A DNA stretch of 46,713 nt from Acetobacteraceae bacterium B3987 (GTDB lineage Bacteria > Pseudomonadota > Alphaproteobacteria > Acetobacterales > Acetobacteraceae): assembly GCA_026537415.1 (NCBI GenBank), contig JAFNMF010000025.1, positions 1-46,713 on the forward strand, given 5' to 3'. Made by a program: the position numbers and the translations under genes. Position 1 is the first letter of the stretch. Every line of letters begins with the position of its first letter. Below, piece after piece: positions 34,661-44,025 of this stretch. Below the pieces are notes generated by a model, which was given only the letters and a program-made list of their open reading frames with translations, was not told the DNA's origin and made no database searches.

Positions 34661-36160
34661 TCACGCTTTCAAAAGGGGCAGTAACAGACGCATCAGCGTC
34701 CCCTGTCCGGGCTGGCTTTGCACGACCACATCACCATGATGGGCCAGAATAAAACCGTAAATGCCAGCTAGCCCCAGGCCTGTCCCCTTCCCAGCCTGTT
34801 TGGTCGTAAAGAAAGGCTCAAAGATGTGGCGTTGGACCTCCTTACTCATCCCCTCACCTTCATCCCGGACCTCCAGAGCCAATGCATGATCCTGCTCACA
34901 ACCTGATGGAGCCGCAGGCAAGGCATGACAAACCCGACGGGCTGAAAGCGTGACCGTACCACCTTCCGGCATAGCGTCACGGGCATTTACGCAAAGATTG
35001 AGCAAGGCCATCTCAAGCTGTTCTGGGCAACTCAAGACCGATGAAGGCACCTCCTCAGAAAGATCCAGCACAAAGCGAATGGTTGGTGTTGTCCCATAAA
35101 AACTATGCTGAAACAGACCGACCCGTTCCTTCAGAAAAGAAGCAATATCAAACGGGCGAACTGTGCCACCACTTCGCCCCGCCCGCCCGAATTGAAGCAA
35201 CCGGCGAGTCAGTGCTTCTCCTCGCTCTACGGTCTCCAGAGCCCGTGTGAGCCATTTTTTCTGGACAGTTTGGACAGGCTCGTCATTCTGCATTTGCTCT
35301 GCCAGAGCATCCAGACAATTTCCCAGAATAGTCAGTAAGTTATTGAAATCATGCGCCACACCACCAGCAAGACGGCCTAGAGCCTCCAGCCGCTCCCCCC
35401 TATTCAACCGATCTTCCATCATCACCCGTCGGGTCACGTCTCGGTCCATACTGACCTGCCAAGCTTCCGTCAGTGGTGCCCCTTCCGGCCATTTCAGAGC
35501 CAAACGAACAATCTCATGCCATGTACTCCGGCCATCCTCTTCTATGATCTCCACAAGCTCCTCAGCCTGCCCTTCCTGCCAGACCTTTTCTCGCAGACGG
35601 GTAATCACCGGCTGAAGACTGGCTACATAATGCTTACTCTCGCAGGTTCCCTGATAATGTCGGTTACTCCGGATGCACCGGCCCTGCGCATCCGAAAAAA
35701 CCAACCCGAAGGGCAGACTTTCCATAAGGCCATGTAACAGGGCCTGTTCCACCTTCAAGGCATGCTGGGCCTGCCATGTTCTATGTGCCTCATGGACAAG
35801 ACAGAGAACATGATCTGCCTCCCATGGTTTATGCACATAGGCCACAATCTTTCCGTGATTCAGGGCTGCAACTACAGCATCAAGGTCCGCATAGCCCGTC
35901 AGCAGAATGGCCCGAGCATCTGAACAGGTACTGGCTCGACTGAGAAACTGATCGCCCGTCATACCCGGCATGCGCTGGTCTGAAATTATGACGGAAATCT
36001 CTGGATGTTCCTTCAGCACGGCAAGAGCATGGAGAGGCTCGGTGGCTGTCAGTACCGTACAGCTTTCCTCTAGCAAATCGCCAAGAGCAATGAGGATTTC
36101 CTCCTCATCATCAACCAGAAGAACGCAAGGCCTAGTCTCGATACTATATGGCACGGTCAT
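34661..36160 (-). CDS. Histidine kinase with N-terminal receiver domain
   Basis: A 499-residue soluble protein. An N-terminal receiver domain (about 12-125) keeps the acidic pocket DD at 17-18, phospho-Asp61 in SDQRMPGMTG and the KPW lysine near 113. A PAS-like middle (about 145-250) follows. The kinase core has GGVAHDFNNLL with His270, NARDAMPEGG (N box), DEGEGMS (G1) and GKGTGLGLAG (G2). No membrane segment or DNA-binding domain is present. ATGA overlap with the upstream kinase gene indicates co-translation. Autophosphorylation and phosphotransfer to its own or another receiver is the family mode. Confidence 0.85.
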   Translation of the reverse strand: MTVPYSIETRPCVLLVDDEEEILIALGDLLEESCTVLTATEPLHALAVLKEHPEISVIISDQRMPGMTGDQFLSRASTCSDARAILLTGYADLDAVVAALNHGKIVAYVHKPWEADHVLCLVHEAHRTWQAQHALKVEQALLHGLMESLPFGLVFSDAQGRCIRSNRHYQGTCESKHYVASLQPVITRLREKVWQEGQAEELVEIIEEDGRSTWHEIVRLALKWPEGAPLTEAWQVSMDRDVTRRVMMEDRLNRGERLEALGRLAGGVAHDFNNLLTILGNCLDALAEQMQNDEPVQTVQKKWLTRALETVERGEALTRRLLQFGRAGRSGGTVRPFDIASFLKERVGLFQHSFYGTTPTIRFVLDLSEEVPSSVLSCPEQLEMALLNLCVNARDAMPEGGTVTLSARRVCHALPAAPSGCEQDHALALEVRDEGEGMSKEVQRHIFEPFFTTKQAGKGTGLGLAGIYGFILAHHGDVVVQSQPGQGTLMRLLLPLLKA

Positions 36161-38067
36161 GCCGGTTCACTTCCTCCTGTAGCCTTACGCCGTTTTGGCT
36201 CCCGCACAGCCCATCCTTCTGCCGTCTTGTGAACGGGAAGGCGAATCACAAAATGCGCACCTCGTCCACAGCCGGCCTGTCCCCCATCCATCGGACAATC
36301 CGCTTCAATCTCACAGGCATCCGTCACATCAATTGTCCCGCCATGAGCCTGCACAATGCCATGAACTATGGAAAGCCCCAGCCCTGTACCCTCTCCCTGT
36401 GCCTTCGTCGTGAAGAAAGGATCAAAAATCCGGGGACGGACCGAATCCTCTATCCCTGGACCGTTGTCGCTTACCGTAATTTCGTAAACATCATCATAAA
36501 GACGGGTGGCAATTCGTATCCGCCCATCATACCGCACATCCCCGATGAGCCGCACGTCATTCAATGCATCCGCTGCATTGGCAATGAGATTCATGACAGC
36601 CTGATGAAATAATGTTTCCTGACAAATCAACTGCTGGGGAGCTTCCAGACGGGATTCCACAATAATGCTCCCGCCCAGCCTGTGGCTGACTAAGGCCAAC
36701 CCTGTCTCTATGGCCTCACTCACATCCACCATGCGCCATTGCCCTTCTTCCAGCCGGGAAAAACGACGTAAACGTACAACGAGGTCCCGGATGCGCCCTA
36801 ATCCTGTCTTCATTGCTGCGAGGCGGGCTTCTGCCCTTTTGATACGGTCCTGATCCCCTTCATCCTGTACTTTCTTTTCCATCCAGTGAAGGCATCGTTC
36901 AATCGTATCGGCATGTCCCAAAGTAAAAGCCAGCGGGTTATTAATCTCATGAGCGATACCCGCCACAAGCTCCCCCAGAGACGCCATTTTGGCTGTCTGA
37001 ACAAGTCTGGCCTGTGTCTGCACCAATTCCTCATTCGTTTGGGCCAAATCCCGGTTCGCTCTGGCCAGCGCATCCGCCAGGGAAGCCTGTGCCTGTGCCG
37101 CTTCCAACGCTAAAGCTGACTGCTGCCGCTCCATCTCACGTTGATGAAACGCCTCATTTTCCCGCCGCCGCCGCACCATCGCCCGTATTCGTAGTGCCAG
37201 AACCACTGGAGTCATATCACTGGGGACAAGGTCCTCCAGCCCAGCCTCCAGAAACGCGACGCAGGATTCACCACGAAAACGTTCTGCCTGTACGATCCCC
37301 AGAATACGGAAAGGTGTCCCCCCCTGTTCCCGCAAAGCCCGGCGGCGTTGATCTAACTGACGACAAAAGGCCAAATCCGCCTCATTATCCTGCATGTCGT
37401 CCAATACGATACAATCCGGCCCGTCCGGCCCTGTCAGCCAACCGCCGCTCAACAGGTCACTGGAACGTGTAACCGATGTCACCGTATGACCATCCCGCCA
37501 GAGCAATTCCCCTAGCCCCGTTTCCTCCGTTGAATCATCATAATCTACGACCTTGGGATCATTCCAGAACTCCAATAAAGTCTCATCCTCTGGCGCACGG
37601 ACAATGACGACTCTGGCCCGCCGCATATGCCATTGAGGATGCAGATACCGTTTCTCATCTGCCAAATGCAGAAGTGTACGTATCCGCAGCAGCAGCAAAT
37701 CAGAATGAGCGGAGCTAGAAAGATAAGCATCGGCACCACTCTCGAAACAGTCCAACTCAACTCGTGAGGAAACGTCTTCTGTCAGCATCAGCACCGGGAC
37801 ATCCTGCATGGCAGGAGTCGCCTTTGCCCGACGAACAAATTGCCCAGCACTCATGCCTTTCTGAAGGGTGCAGCAGATGACCATATCCACCTGATTGGCT
37901 CGACAGGAAGCCTCCAGCACTTCCAGCATCGCTTCAGCACTCTGCCGACAGACAACATCCATCCCTTCACTGCACAACAAACCATATACACGGCTATGGG
38001 CTGTGCCTGCTGGGTCCAGAAGCAAAATATGAACGTCTTGTTCATCCCGCGTGGGTAAGATTTGCAT
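36157..38067 (-). CDS. Histidine kinase with two receiver-like domains
   Basis: A 636-residue soluble protein. The first receiver-like domain (about 10-130) lacks the phospho-acceptor: the DMVICCTLQ strand has Cys where Asp is expected. The second (about 150-290) retains an Asp pair in CIVLDDMQD but not a clear lysine. A coiled coil (about 300-365) leads to the kinase core with His373 in GIAHEINNPLAF, NAADALND, DNGPGIED and GEGTGLGLSI. No membrane helix is seen. It is the first gene of the pair, with the start supported by GAGAGG. The signal sensed is unknown. Confidence 0.83.
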   Translation of the reverse strand: MQILPTRDEQDVHILLLDPAGTAHSRVYGLLCSEGMDVVCRQSAEAMLEVLEASCRANQVDMVICCTLQKGMSAGQFVRRAKATPAMQDVPVLMLTEDVSSRVELDCFESGADAYLSSSAHSDLLLLRIRTLLHLADEKRYLHPQWHMRRARVVIVRAPEDETLLEFWNDPKVVDYDDSTEETGLGELLWRDGHTVTSVTRSSDLLSGGWLTGPDGPDCIVLDDMQDNEADLAFCRQLDQRRRALREQGGTPFRILGIVQAERFRGESCVAFLEAGLEDLVPSDMTPVVLALRIRAMVRRRRENEAFHQREMERQQSALALEAAQAQASLADALARANRDLAQTNEELVQTQARLVQTAKMASLGELVAGIAHEINNPLAFTLGHADTIERCLHWMEKKVQDEGDQDRIKRAEARLAAMKTGLGRIRDLVVRLRRFSRLEEGQWRMVDVSEAIETGLALVSHRLGGSIIVESRLEAPQQLICQETLFHQAVMNLIANAADALNDVRLIGDVRYDGRIRIATRLYDDVYEITVSDNGPGIEDSVRPRIFDPFFTTKAQGEGTGLGLSIVHGIVQAHGGTIDVTDACEIEADCPMDGGQAGCGRGAHFVIRLPVHKTAEGWAVREPKRRKATGGSEPA

Positions 38068-38200
38068 TACGCCTCTCGTGAAGCTAGGTGCAGAAGTAAG
38101 AAGATAGGACAGAGGGGCTTCGGCTCTGCCACTGTTCTTTATCTTTCTTCACATATGCCATTGCTAGCCCAGCTGTTTTACAGGAAGGTCTGAAACATTC

Positions 38201-38635
38201 ATGGATACATCGCCCTCTTCCTCCCACTCCTCCCCGGTACGGGGTGAACGCCTGCTTTCAGCTACCCCATCATACCAGAAGGGCGGGTTCATCGTGGGGC
38301 GGGTCCTGCTCAATATTTTGTGGGTACTGGCCCATTTTGCTTTCAGCTTCCTTATCCAGCTGACCGAACTTTTTGCCCCCATTCTGCTCATCCTCGGGGT
38401 GGGCTGGTCCCTGCTGCCACATCTCATTACCGTTGCCACCGCTAATCTTGGCTCTTTGACTGAAGACCAGCAGACGCATGAAATCGTCAACCATGTCGCT
38501 CATACCATCCCCGACCAGCTCATGGTCGCTGGCCATCTACTGACACCACACGGCCTCATCAAGGACGGTCTGCTGCTCATGGCTCTGGCAGCAGCCTCCT
38601 CTACGACAGCAGCGTGGCTGGCACGGCGGCTCTGA
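38201..38635 (+). CDS. Small membrane protein upstream of FtsE-like gene
   Basis: A 144-residue protein with a Ser/Pro-rich cytoplasmic start, two or three hydrophobic helices (about 35-62, 65-85 and 120-140) and the amphipathic stretch HEIVNHVAHTIPDQLMVA. I do not recognise a family. It lies divergent from the kinase pair and 22 bases before the FtsE-like gene, so it is likely co-transcribed with the ABC pair and might be its partner. That role is inference from position only. Confidence 0.6.
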   Translation: MDTSPSSSHSSPVRGERLLSATPSYQKGGFIVGRVLLNILWVLAHFAFSFLIQLTELFAPILLILGVGWSLLPHLITVATANLGSLTEDQQTHEIVNHVAHTIPDQLMVAGHLLTPHGLIKDGLLLMALAAASSTTAAWLARRL

Positions 38636-38657
38636 CCAATACCATGCGGAAGCCTGC

Positions 38658-39401
38658 ATGATTACTCTGGAGACGCTCCCCCTCCCTACCAGCCCCTCTC
38701 TCGTACCCGGCGGGGTACAGCCTGTCTCCTTCAGGCTGAAACGGGGGGAAACCCTCTGGGTGACGGGACCTGCCGAATCCGGCAAGACTGCCCTGCTGGA
38801 AACTATTGCCCTGCGCCGCCCTGTCACGGGCGGTGCCATGACCCTTCTGGATCAGGATGCAGGTCCTCGCATCACCTCACGTGCCCGCAGGCTTCTCCAG
38901 CAACGCATAGGCTATATTGACGCTACGCCGCTCTTCATGGACCGCCTGACACTGGCAGACAACATCGCCTTGCCGCTAGAGCTGCATCATGTCCGTAAAG
39001 CGGATATCAGACGGGAAACAGAAGCCATTCTTCAATGGTTCATGCTGGAGAGCCATGCCCGCTCCTATCCCGCCACGCTCAGCCAGACCATAAGGTTGCG
39101 AGCTGCCTGCGCCCGTGCCCTGATTTCCCAACCTTCCATCATTCTAGTTGATGAAGCTGCTCTCACCCTATGTCCTGTGCTGAGGGAGCGTCTCCTCTCA
39201 ACCATACAGGGAATGGCCCAAAATGGAGCGACCACCCTACTGGCAACACAGACCCTACCAAAAGAGGCTCCCCTTGAGGGTGAGGTCCTGACCCTACCAC
39301 AACACAAACCTTCCCCCGAGATCATGGACCCTTCAACATCTAAAGAAGGTATGGCAATGCCACAAATCCTTGCCACCAGAGATGAAAGGCTGCTTCCATG
39401 A
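38658..39401 (+). CDS. Divergent FtsE-like ABC ATPase
   Basis: A 247-residue ABC ATPase. Walker A is GPAESGKT at 37-44 and Walker B is IILVDEAA near 155. The signature loop, normally LSGGQ, is LSQTI, and the switch residue normally His reads Gln (LLATQTL). ATP turnover may therefore be weak or altered. A Pro/Thr-rich C-terminal extension follows. The stop overlaps the FtsX-like start by 4 bases, as in ftsEX. In the FtsEX system the complex regulates cell-wall hydrolysis at the septum; this copy may be a divergent orthologue or a paralogue. Confidence 0.78.
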   Translation: MITLETLPLPTSPSLVPGGVQPVSFRLKRGETLWVTGPAESGKTALLETIALRRPVTGGAMTLLDQDAGPRITSRARRLLQQRIGYIDATPLFMDRLTLADNIALPLELHHVRKADIRRETEAILQWFMLESHARSYPATLSQTIRLRAACARALISQPSIILVDEAALTLCPVLRERLLSTIQGMAQNGATTLLATQTLPKEAPLEGEVLTLPQHKPSPEIMDPSTSKEGMAMPQILATRDERLLP

Positions 39402-40279
39402 CGTATCTGTCCCGTGCAGCAGACCGGCCCACCTCGTGGCCATTACTGCTTGGATTGTGCCTTCTCTCATGGTTGTTCGGTCTGGCTTTGTCCCTACCCT
39501 ACGGTGTGGAAAGAGCCGTCTATCATTGGGAAGAACAACTCAATAATCAGGTCGTCATTGCCCTTCCCGTAACCGATAATGGGGCCCCTGATAAAACGAA
39601 CGATCTATCCAAAGCCTTGACAGACACCTTCCCCAAGGACCGTGTCACCCTTCTGCCAGACCATGATGTAGCTCAGATTCTGGCATCATGGTCCGCCCCG
39701 TGGGAAGGGCCACTTCCCCGGCTTCTGACACTCTCCTATCATGGGGACATGGCCACGCTAACCGCTCTGGTTCATAACGTCGTCCCGGGGGCCGTCATCG
39801 TACCGCCTCCGCCTCAACTGGCAAAACTAGCCCCCCTTATGGCAGCTCTCCGTAAAGCGGCAAAACATGTTGCTTTGGCTGCCGGACTTGCCGCTTCACT
39901 CGTGGTTCCGGCCCTCCTCTATCTGGCTGCTCGGACCATCGCTCTAGCCAACAGGCAGCAGCAGGCTGTCCTGCTATCCCTAGGCGAAACAGTAACCGCC
40001 CTGCACCGTATTCTGGCCCGGCGCATGGCACTAACGGCCTTTCTGGGCAGTCTTGCAGGCATCATCCTGCTCCTACCCTCACTGATGCTCATTACCTCAG
40101 CCCTGCGCCCTCTGCTGCGCCTACCCGCCACAACCGGCCTCTTCCCGAATTTTCTGCCTCAATCCTTTCTGCCACCGATGCTCTGGGGGACGTTTCTCCT
40201 GATGCCTTTCCTGATGGCACTGGCTGGCTGGGGCATGACGTATCTGGTTTGCGCCAAACAGGGACGCCACCCCATATGA
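39398..40279 (+). CDS. FtsX-like ABC permease
   Basis: A 293-residue membrane protein. One N-terminal helix (about 17-35), a large extracytoplasmic domain (about 40-150) and three C-terminal helices (about 155-180, 205-230 and 255-280) match the FtsX topology. It pairs with the preceding ATPase and its stop overlaps the YdcF-type gene as ATGA. FtsX passes the ATPase signal to periplasmic hydrolases; that this one does so is inference. Confidence 0.75.
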   Translation: MTYLSRAADRPTSWPLLLGLCLLSWLFGLALSLPYGVERAVYHWEEQLNNQVVIALPVTDNGAPDKTNDLSKALTDTFPKDRVTLLPDHDVAQILASWSAPWEGPLPRLLTLSYHGDMATLTALVHNVVPGAVIVPPPPQLAKLAPLMAALRKAAKHVALAAGLAASLVVPALLYLAARTIALANRQQQAVLLSLGETVTALHRILARRMALTAFLGSLAGIILLLPSLMLITSALRPLLRLPATTGLFPNFLPQSFLPPMLWGTFLLMPFLMALAGWGMTYLVCAKQGRHPI

Positions 40280-40941
40280 AACGGCCGGGCATTGGTGTCT
40301 GGTCTGCCCTGTCCGCCATCCTGACAATTGCAGGATGGGTCCTGTTGGGGAGTTTCATCTATTTCTGTGCGGACGCTCTGCGGCCCTCACCAGCGTTAAA
40401 CGACATTCCAGCCGACTGTGATGGCATCGTTGCTCTAACAGGCGGTAAAAACCGCATAGAAGCCGGCATTGCTCTCCTACGCCAGAAACCGGATCGCCTA
40501 CTCCTAATCTCCGGTGTCTCGCCCCATACGGGATTGAATCATATTCTGGTAGCTACGGGAGTCGGGCCTCTGCCTCCCGAGCTGAGCCATAGGATAAGCC
40601 TAGGATACCGGGCAGCCAGTACAATCGGCAATGCATGGGAAACCGCTCAATGGGCAAAACAAAAGAACCTGCATCACCTCGTGCTGGTCACGGCTGGATA
40701 TCACATGCGCCGCTCACTATTGGAGTTCCATGACATTGCTCCGCAGCTACGCCTTACCCCTTACTGGGTTCAGCCTCCAGCCATGCATGACCCACTACAC
40801 CCGCACACTATGCTGCTGATGTTCAGTCAATATGGCAAATTGATCGGTGCCTTTCTTCGCCTTATGCTTCTTCACCAGAAAGAGCATACACAGGAAGGCT
40901 TCCGCCCTGTTCCACCGGCCACAGTGCCACCACCGGCTTGA
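40276..40941 (+). CDS. YdcF/DUF218-family envelope protein
   Basis: A 221-residue protein with an N-terminal membrane helix (about 10-32) and a DUF218 domain: DGIVALTGGKNRIEAGIALL near 53, SRGLG-type GYRAASTIGNAWETAQWA near 114 and LVTAGYHMRRSLLEF near 140. Family members such as SanA and ElyC affect cell-wall or envelope integrity. The start is the ATG overlapping the ftsX stop (ATGA). The tail after 200 is Pro-rich. Confidence 0.85.
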   Translation: MKRPGIGVWSALSAILTIAGWVLLGSFIYFCADALRPSPALNDIPADCDGIVALTGGKNRIEAGIALLRQKPDRLLLISGVSPHTGLNHILVATGVGPLPPELSHRISLGYRAASTIGNAWETAQWAKQKNLHHLVLVTAGYHMRRSLLEFHDIAPQLRLTPYWVQPPAMHDPLHPHTMLLMFSQYGKLIGAFLRLMLLHQKEHTQEGFRPVPPATVPPPA

Positions 40942-41007
40942 TTTCTGGCGGTGGGCATCATCTTTTCCCTTGCCCTTTAGGCGGGTTCTGCGCCATGCAG
41001 GGTGATT

Positions 41008-41766
41008 ATGATGAGCTTCGTTCGTGGCACCCTGTTCAACCTGTATCTTCTGATACTAACCCTTATCATGGGGGTATTCGCTTTCCCCATCCGCTTGCTC
41101 AACAGGCGGGATGCCGCTCTGGGCTATGCCAAGCTATGGTCTAAAGCCGTACTATGGGGGCTAGAGCGACTGTGTGGTATCCGCATTGTCATCACCGGTC
41201 AGGAAAATCTACCGGATGGCCCCGCCCTCATTGCCTCCCAGCATCAATCCTTCTTTGATGGCTTTATCTGGATGAACACTGTGCCTCTTCCGGCCTATGT
41301 CATCAAAAAGGAACTAACGAATATTCCGCTGGTTGGCCCCATGCTCATCCTCAGCGGGATGATTCCTGTTGACCGCTCTGGCGGCTCGCAGGCTCTACGT
41401 GGCATGATGGACGCTGTGGCAAAAGCACAAGCTGCTGGACGACAAATCATCATCTTCCCCCAAGGGACACGCACCAAACCTGGTCAGCAGGTTCCTTTGC
41501 AGAATGGCGTCATCGCTCTGGCCCGTCAGGCCACGTGTCCCATCATCCCGGTTGTGACGAACTCCGGCCTATTCTGGCCCCATTCGCACTGGCGGAAATA
41601 TCCCGGAATACTTCGGGTCGTCATCGGTGAGCCTCTTGCTGCCAGCACAAAAGGACGTGAACTCATCCCGGCGATCAATAAGGCGTGGGATGCGCTTTGC
41701 CAACAATATGACCTGCCTTATGACCCTGTGGAAAACTCTGTGGATGGGAAGCAAGACAAAGAATGA
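41008..41766 (+). CDS. plsC: 1-acylglycerol-3-phosphate O-acyltransferase
   Basis: A 252-residue PlsC that acylates lysophosphatidic acid to phosphatidic acid at the inner membrane. Motif I appears as SQHQSFFD (HX4D), motif III as FPQGTRTKPG, and motif II-like GMIPVDRSGG lies between. An N-terminal hydrophobic segment is present. The ATGs at 41008 and 41011 and a GTG at 41002 are all possible starts. It is preceded by a 60-base gap from ydcF. Confidence 0.9.
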   Translation: MMSFVRGTLFNLYLLILTLIMGVFAFPIRLLNRRDAALGYAKLWSKAVLWGLERLCGIRIVITGQENLPDGPALIASQHQSFFDGFIWMNTVPLPAYVIKKELTNIPLVGPMLILSGMIPVDRSGGSQALRGMMDAVAKAQAAGRQIIIFPQGTRTKPGQQVPLQNGVIALARQATCPIIPVVTNSGLFWPHSHWRKYPGILRVVIGEPLAASTKGRELIPAINKAWDALCQQYDLPYDPVENSVDGKQDKE

Positions 41767-41911
41767 ATCCCATATAGCCCTCAATGCGGACAGCAAGGTG
41801 CAGCGAAAGGGGCGTATCTACAGCGTTGAATGTAACACCATGAAATATAAAAATTTTTATGACCTTCCTATCCCCTAAAGAGGGGCCACCTACGCCACCA
41901 CAAAAAAAGGA

Positions 41912-41929
41912 TTACTATATAAATAGTAA
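41912..41929. promoter_or_regulatory. Perfect 18-bp palindrome, candidate operator
   Basis: TTACTAT-ATAA-ATAGTAA lies 67 bases upstream of the DUF2125/NadQ-like gene pair, in a 229-base gap after plsC. Its seven-base arms are perfect and A/T-rich, and the neighbouring TATAAATAG could double as a -10 region. A dimeric repressor could bind, possibly the regulator coded downstream. Confidence 0.45.
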
Positions 41930-41995
41930 AGAATACTCTGGGGACAAACTAATGACTTTCCCATTCTTCTCCTTACCCGAGAAAGAATCTGGAGC

Positions 41996-43171
41996 ATGAC
42001 CCTGTCCTATCGCCGTATTAGCCTGATTATTACATCTTTGTGTCTTGTCCTTCTGGCAGGCAGCTGGGGGTTATACCTCAAGACGCAGGCACTGCTCTCT
42101 CATCAGCTAGCGCATCTGGCCGTTCAGTCTCTTCCTTCTGACGGGCCAACACCGACTTTGACCATCCAAAGCTCCGAGGCCAAAGGGTGGCCTTTCGGAG
42201 CATGGCGACAGCTTCATGGCGTCTCCTTCCATACGCACCTTAATGGTGCAGACCTTGCGGGAGCGACACCAACCCTTCAACTTGGCGGCAACTGGCTGGA
42301 CTGGGCACAAGCCCTGATGACTGGGACTGAACTTCCCCTTCAACTACCTGAACAGACCGCTCTGCGTATGGTTCGTGATCTGGACAGCTGGACCCTACTT
42401 CTGGAACGGGCCAAGTTAAACATCAGCAAAACCGACATCCCTTGCCCTCCTGCGGCTATCTGTCACAACCGTCAGAAAATACCACTCTATCGGGCGCATT
42501 TTCAGATTTCCGACCTAAAATTCGCCTCATCCCGCCTACCTTACACCCTGACACTTCTGCACTCTGCCGGGACAATCCGTTTTGCTCCACAATCTTTGTC
42601 CCATCCAGACCCAGCTTTGCAGAACAGGGCTCTGCTTTCAGCGTCACTCACTGCTAAACAGCTGGACTACCCTGCCCCCTTGTTGCACAAGTTCAAGATT
42701 GAACAGGTTCGTAGTCTTTTCGCTCTATTGCCCAGTCCGGCGGGTCTTTCTACGGGGAAGAAAACTCCTACTTCTCCTTGGCCCGATATTCCATTACGGC
42801 TCAGACTACACGAACTAAGTGCAATCATTCAGCCTACTACCGGGAACAGTAAAGAAGGACCACCTCCCCAGCTGTCCCTTGGAGGAGAACTATATGTCCC
42901 AGCCTTTTCCGGAGTACTGTCTCTCAGCCTGACCAACTGGCAATGGCCGCTGGAAGAGTTTCTACAAAGCACATGGTTCCGCCAACATGTACCGCCTGCT
43001 ATGCAAGTTCTGCTGAATAATACGATGAACAGCCCACGCATGATGGATTTATCAACCCATCCCCTGATGATTAGCCTTCCACTTGACCACGGGATTCCAC
43101 CCGGCCTCTCATCGGAACGCTTACAGACCCTCTACGACCATTTCAGCCAGTTTGCACCACGCTCACGATGA
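41996..43171 (+). CDS. DUF2125-family exported or anchored protein
   Basis: A 391-residue protein with an N-terminal signal or anchor helix (about 8-26, LIITSLCLVLLAGSWGLYL). The remainder has the strand-rich look of alphaproteobacterial DUF2125 proteins (SSEAKGWPFG near 58 is typical of their start). Two Cys near 148-155 (CPPAAIC) could form a disulphide. The role is unknown; related proteins are thought to reside at the envelope. Its stop overlaps the next gene start by 4 bases. Confidence 0.75.
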   Translation: MTLSYRRISLIITSLCLVLLAGSWGLYLKTQALLSHQLAHLAVQSLPSDGPTPTLTIQSSEAKGWPFGAWRQLHGVSFHTHLNGADLAGATPTLQLGGNWLDWAQALMTGTELPLQLPEQTALRMVRDLDSWTLLLERAKLNISKTDIPCPPAAICHNRQKIPLYRAHFQISDLKFASSRLPYTLTLLHSAGTIRFAPQSLSHPDPALQNRALLSASLTAKQLDYPAPLLHKFKIEQVRSLFALLPSPAGLSTGKKTPTSPWPDIPLRLRLHELSAIIQPTTGNSKEGPPPQLSLGGELYVPAFSGVLSLSLTNWQWPLEEFLQSTWFRQHVPPAMQVLLNNTMNSPRMMDLSTHPLMISLPLDHGIPPGLSSERLQTLYDHFSQFAPRSR

Positions 43172-44025
43172 CTTTCCAAAGCCTATGCCCGACAGACCTT
43201 ATTACCGTCCTGATGACACTGGGCGATAACGCGCCTCATGTTATCCTGCTACGCCATGATCAGGACACGCCGACTTTTGAAGAAAGCCATCATTCTTTAC
43301 AGAAACGCCTTTGCCATTGGGCCGAGACACTAACACACTGTTCCATTGGCTATATGGAGCAGCTCTATACATTCAGCTCTTTCCCCAAACAGGGACAGAC
43401 CCCACACATTCATATCACCTATCTGGCCCTTAGCCCGGATCACCCCCGACATTGCCACGGTTCCCTCTATCAACATTTCCCTTGGGAGGACCGTCGAAGC
43501 GAAAACGGCACTCGGAAACTGGCACAATTCATTACGTCTATAAAACAATGGGCCGCTGGACATGAAGAACGCCAGAGCCGTATTGCACCAGCCTTTGGCC
43601 TGCATGATCTGCCGTGGGATGATACGCGTGTTTTAGAACGCTATGAACTGCTCTGGGAGTCTGGTCTTGTGCCTCGTACTGTACCTTCTCCTGAAGCAAC
43701 AGGAGAAGATGACCGCCGTCTTCTAGCCACGGCCCTCTCCCGCCTGCGGGCCCGCATCCGCTATAGCCCAGCGGTGTTTGACCTTCTCCCAAAGGCCTTT
43801 ACTCTTCTACAACTGCAACAGGCGATGGAAACAGTATCTGGCCGCCTCATGCACAAACCCAACTTCCGCCGCCTTGTCTTGCATCAGAAGCTTGTAGAAG
43901 AAACAGGCACCTATGACCGGGCTACAGCGGGACGCCCTGCCCGACTTTACCGTTTCCGACCGGCGGCCATGGCATCCTGCTATCTCGGAGCCGCCTTCCT
44001 ACCGCTGGAAACACCGACTTCCTAA
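43168..44025 (+). CDS. NadQ/NrtR-like transcriptional regulator
   Basis: A 285-residue protein. The N-terminal part (about 1-150) suggests a Nudix-like fold but has no Nudix box, so it should bind rather than hydrolyse a nucleotide. The C-terminal winged helix is the diagnostic part: FDLLPKAFTLLQLQQAMETV, then KPNFRRLVLHQKLVEETG and GRPARLYRFRP, as in NrtR and alphaproteobacterial NadQ repressors of NAD synthesis. No nad gene is in the window. The start overlaps the DUF2125 stop. A palindrome upstream of the pair may be an autoregulatory operator. Confidence 0.68.
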   Translation: MTFQSLCPTDLITVLMTLGDNAPHVILLRHDQDTPTFEESHHSLQKRLCHWAETLTHCSIGYMEQLYTFSSFPKQGQTPHIHITYLALSPDHPRHCHGSLYQHFPWEDRRSENGTRKLAQFITSIKQWAAGHEERQSRIAPAFGLHDLPWDDTRVLERYELLWESGLVPRTVPSPEATGEDDRRLLATALSRLRARIRYSPAVFDLLPKAFTLLQLQQAMETVSGRLMHKPNFRRLVLHQKLVEETGTYDRATAGRPARLYRFRPAAMASCYLGAAFLPLETPTS

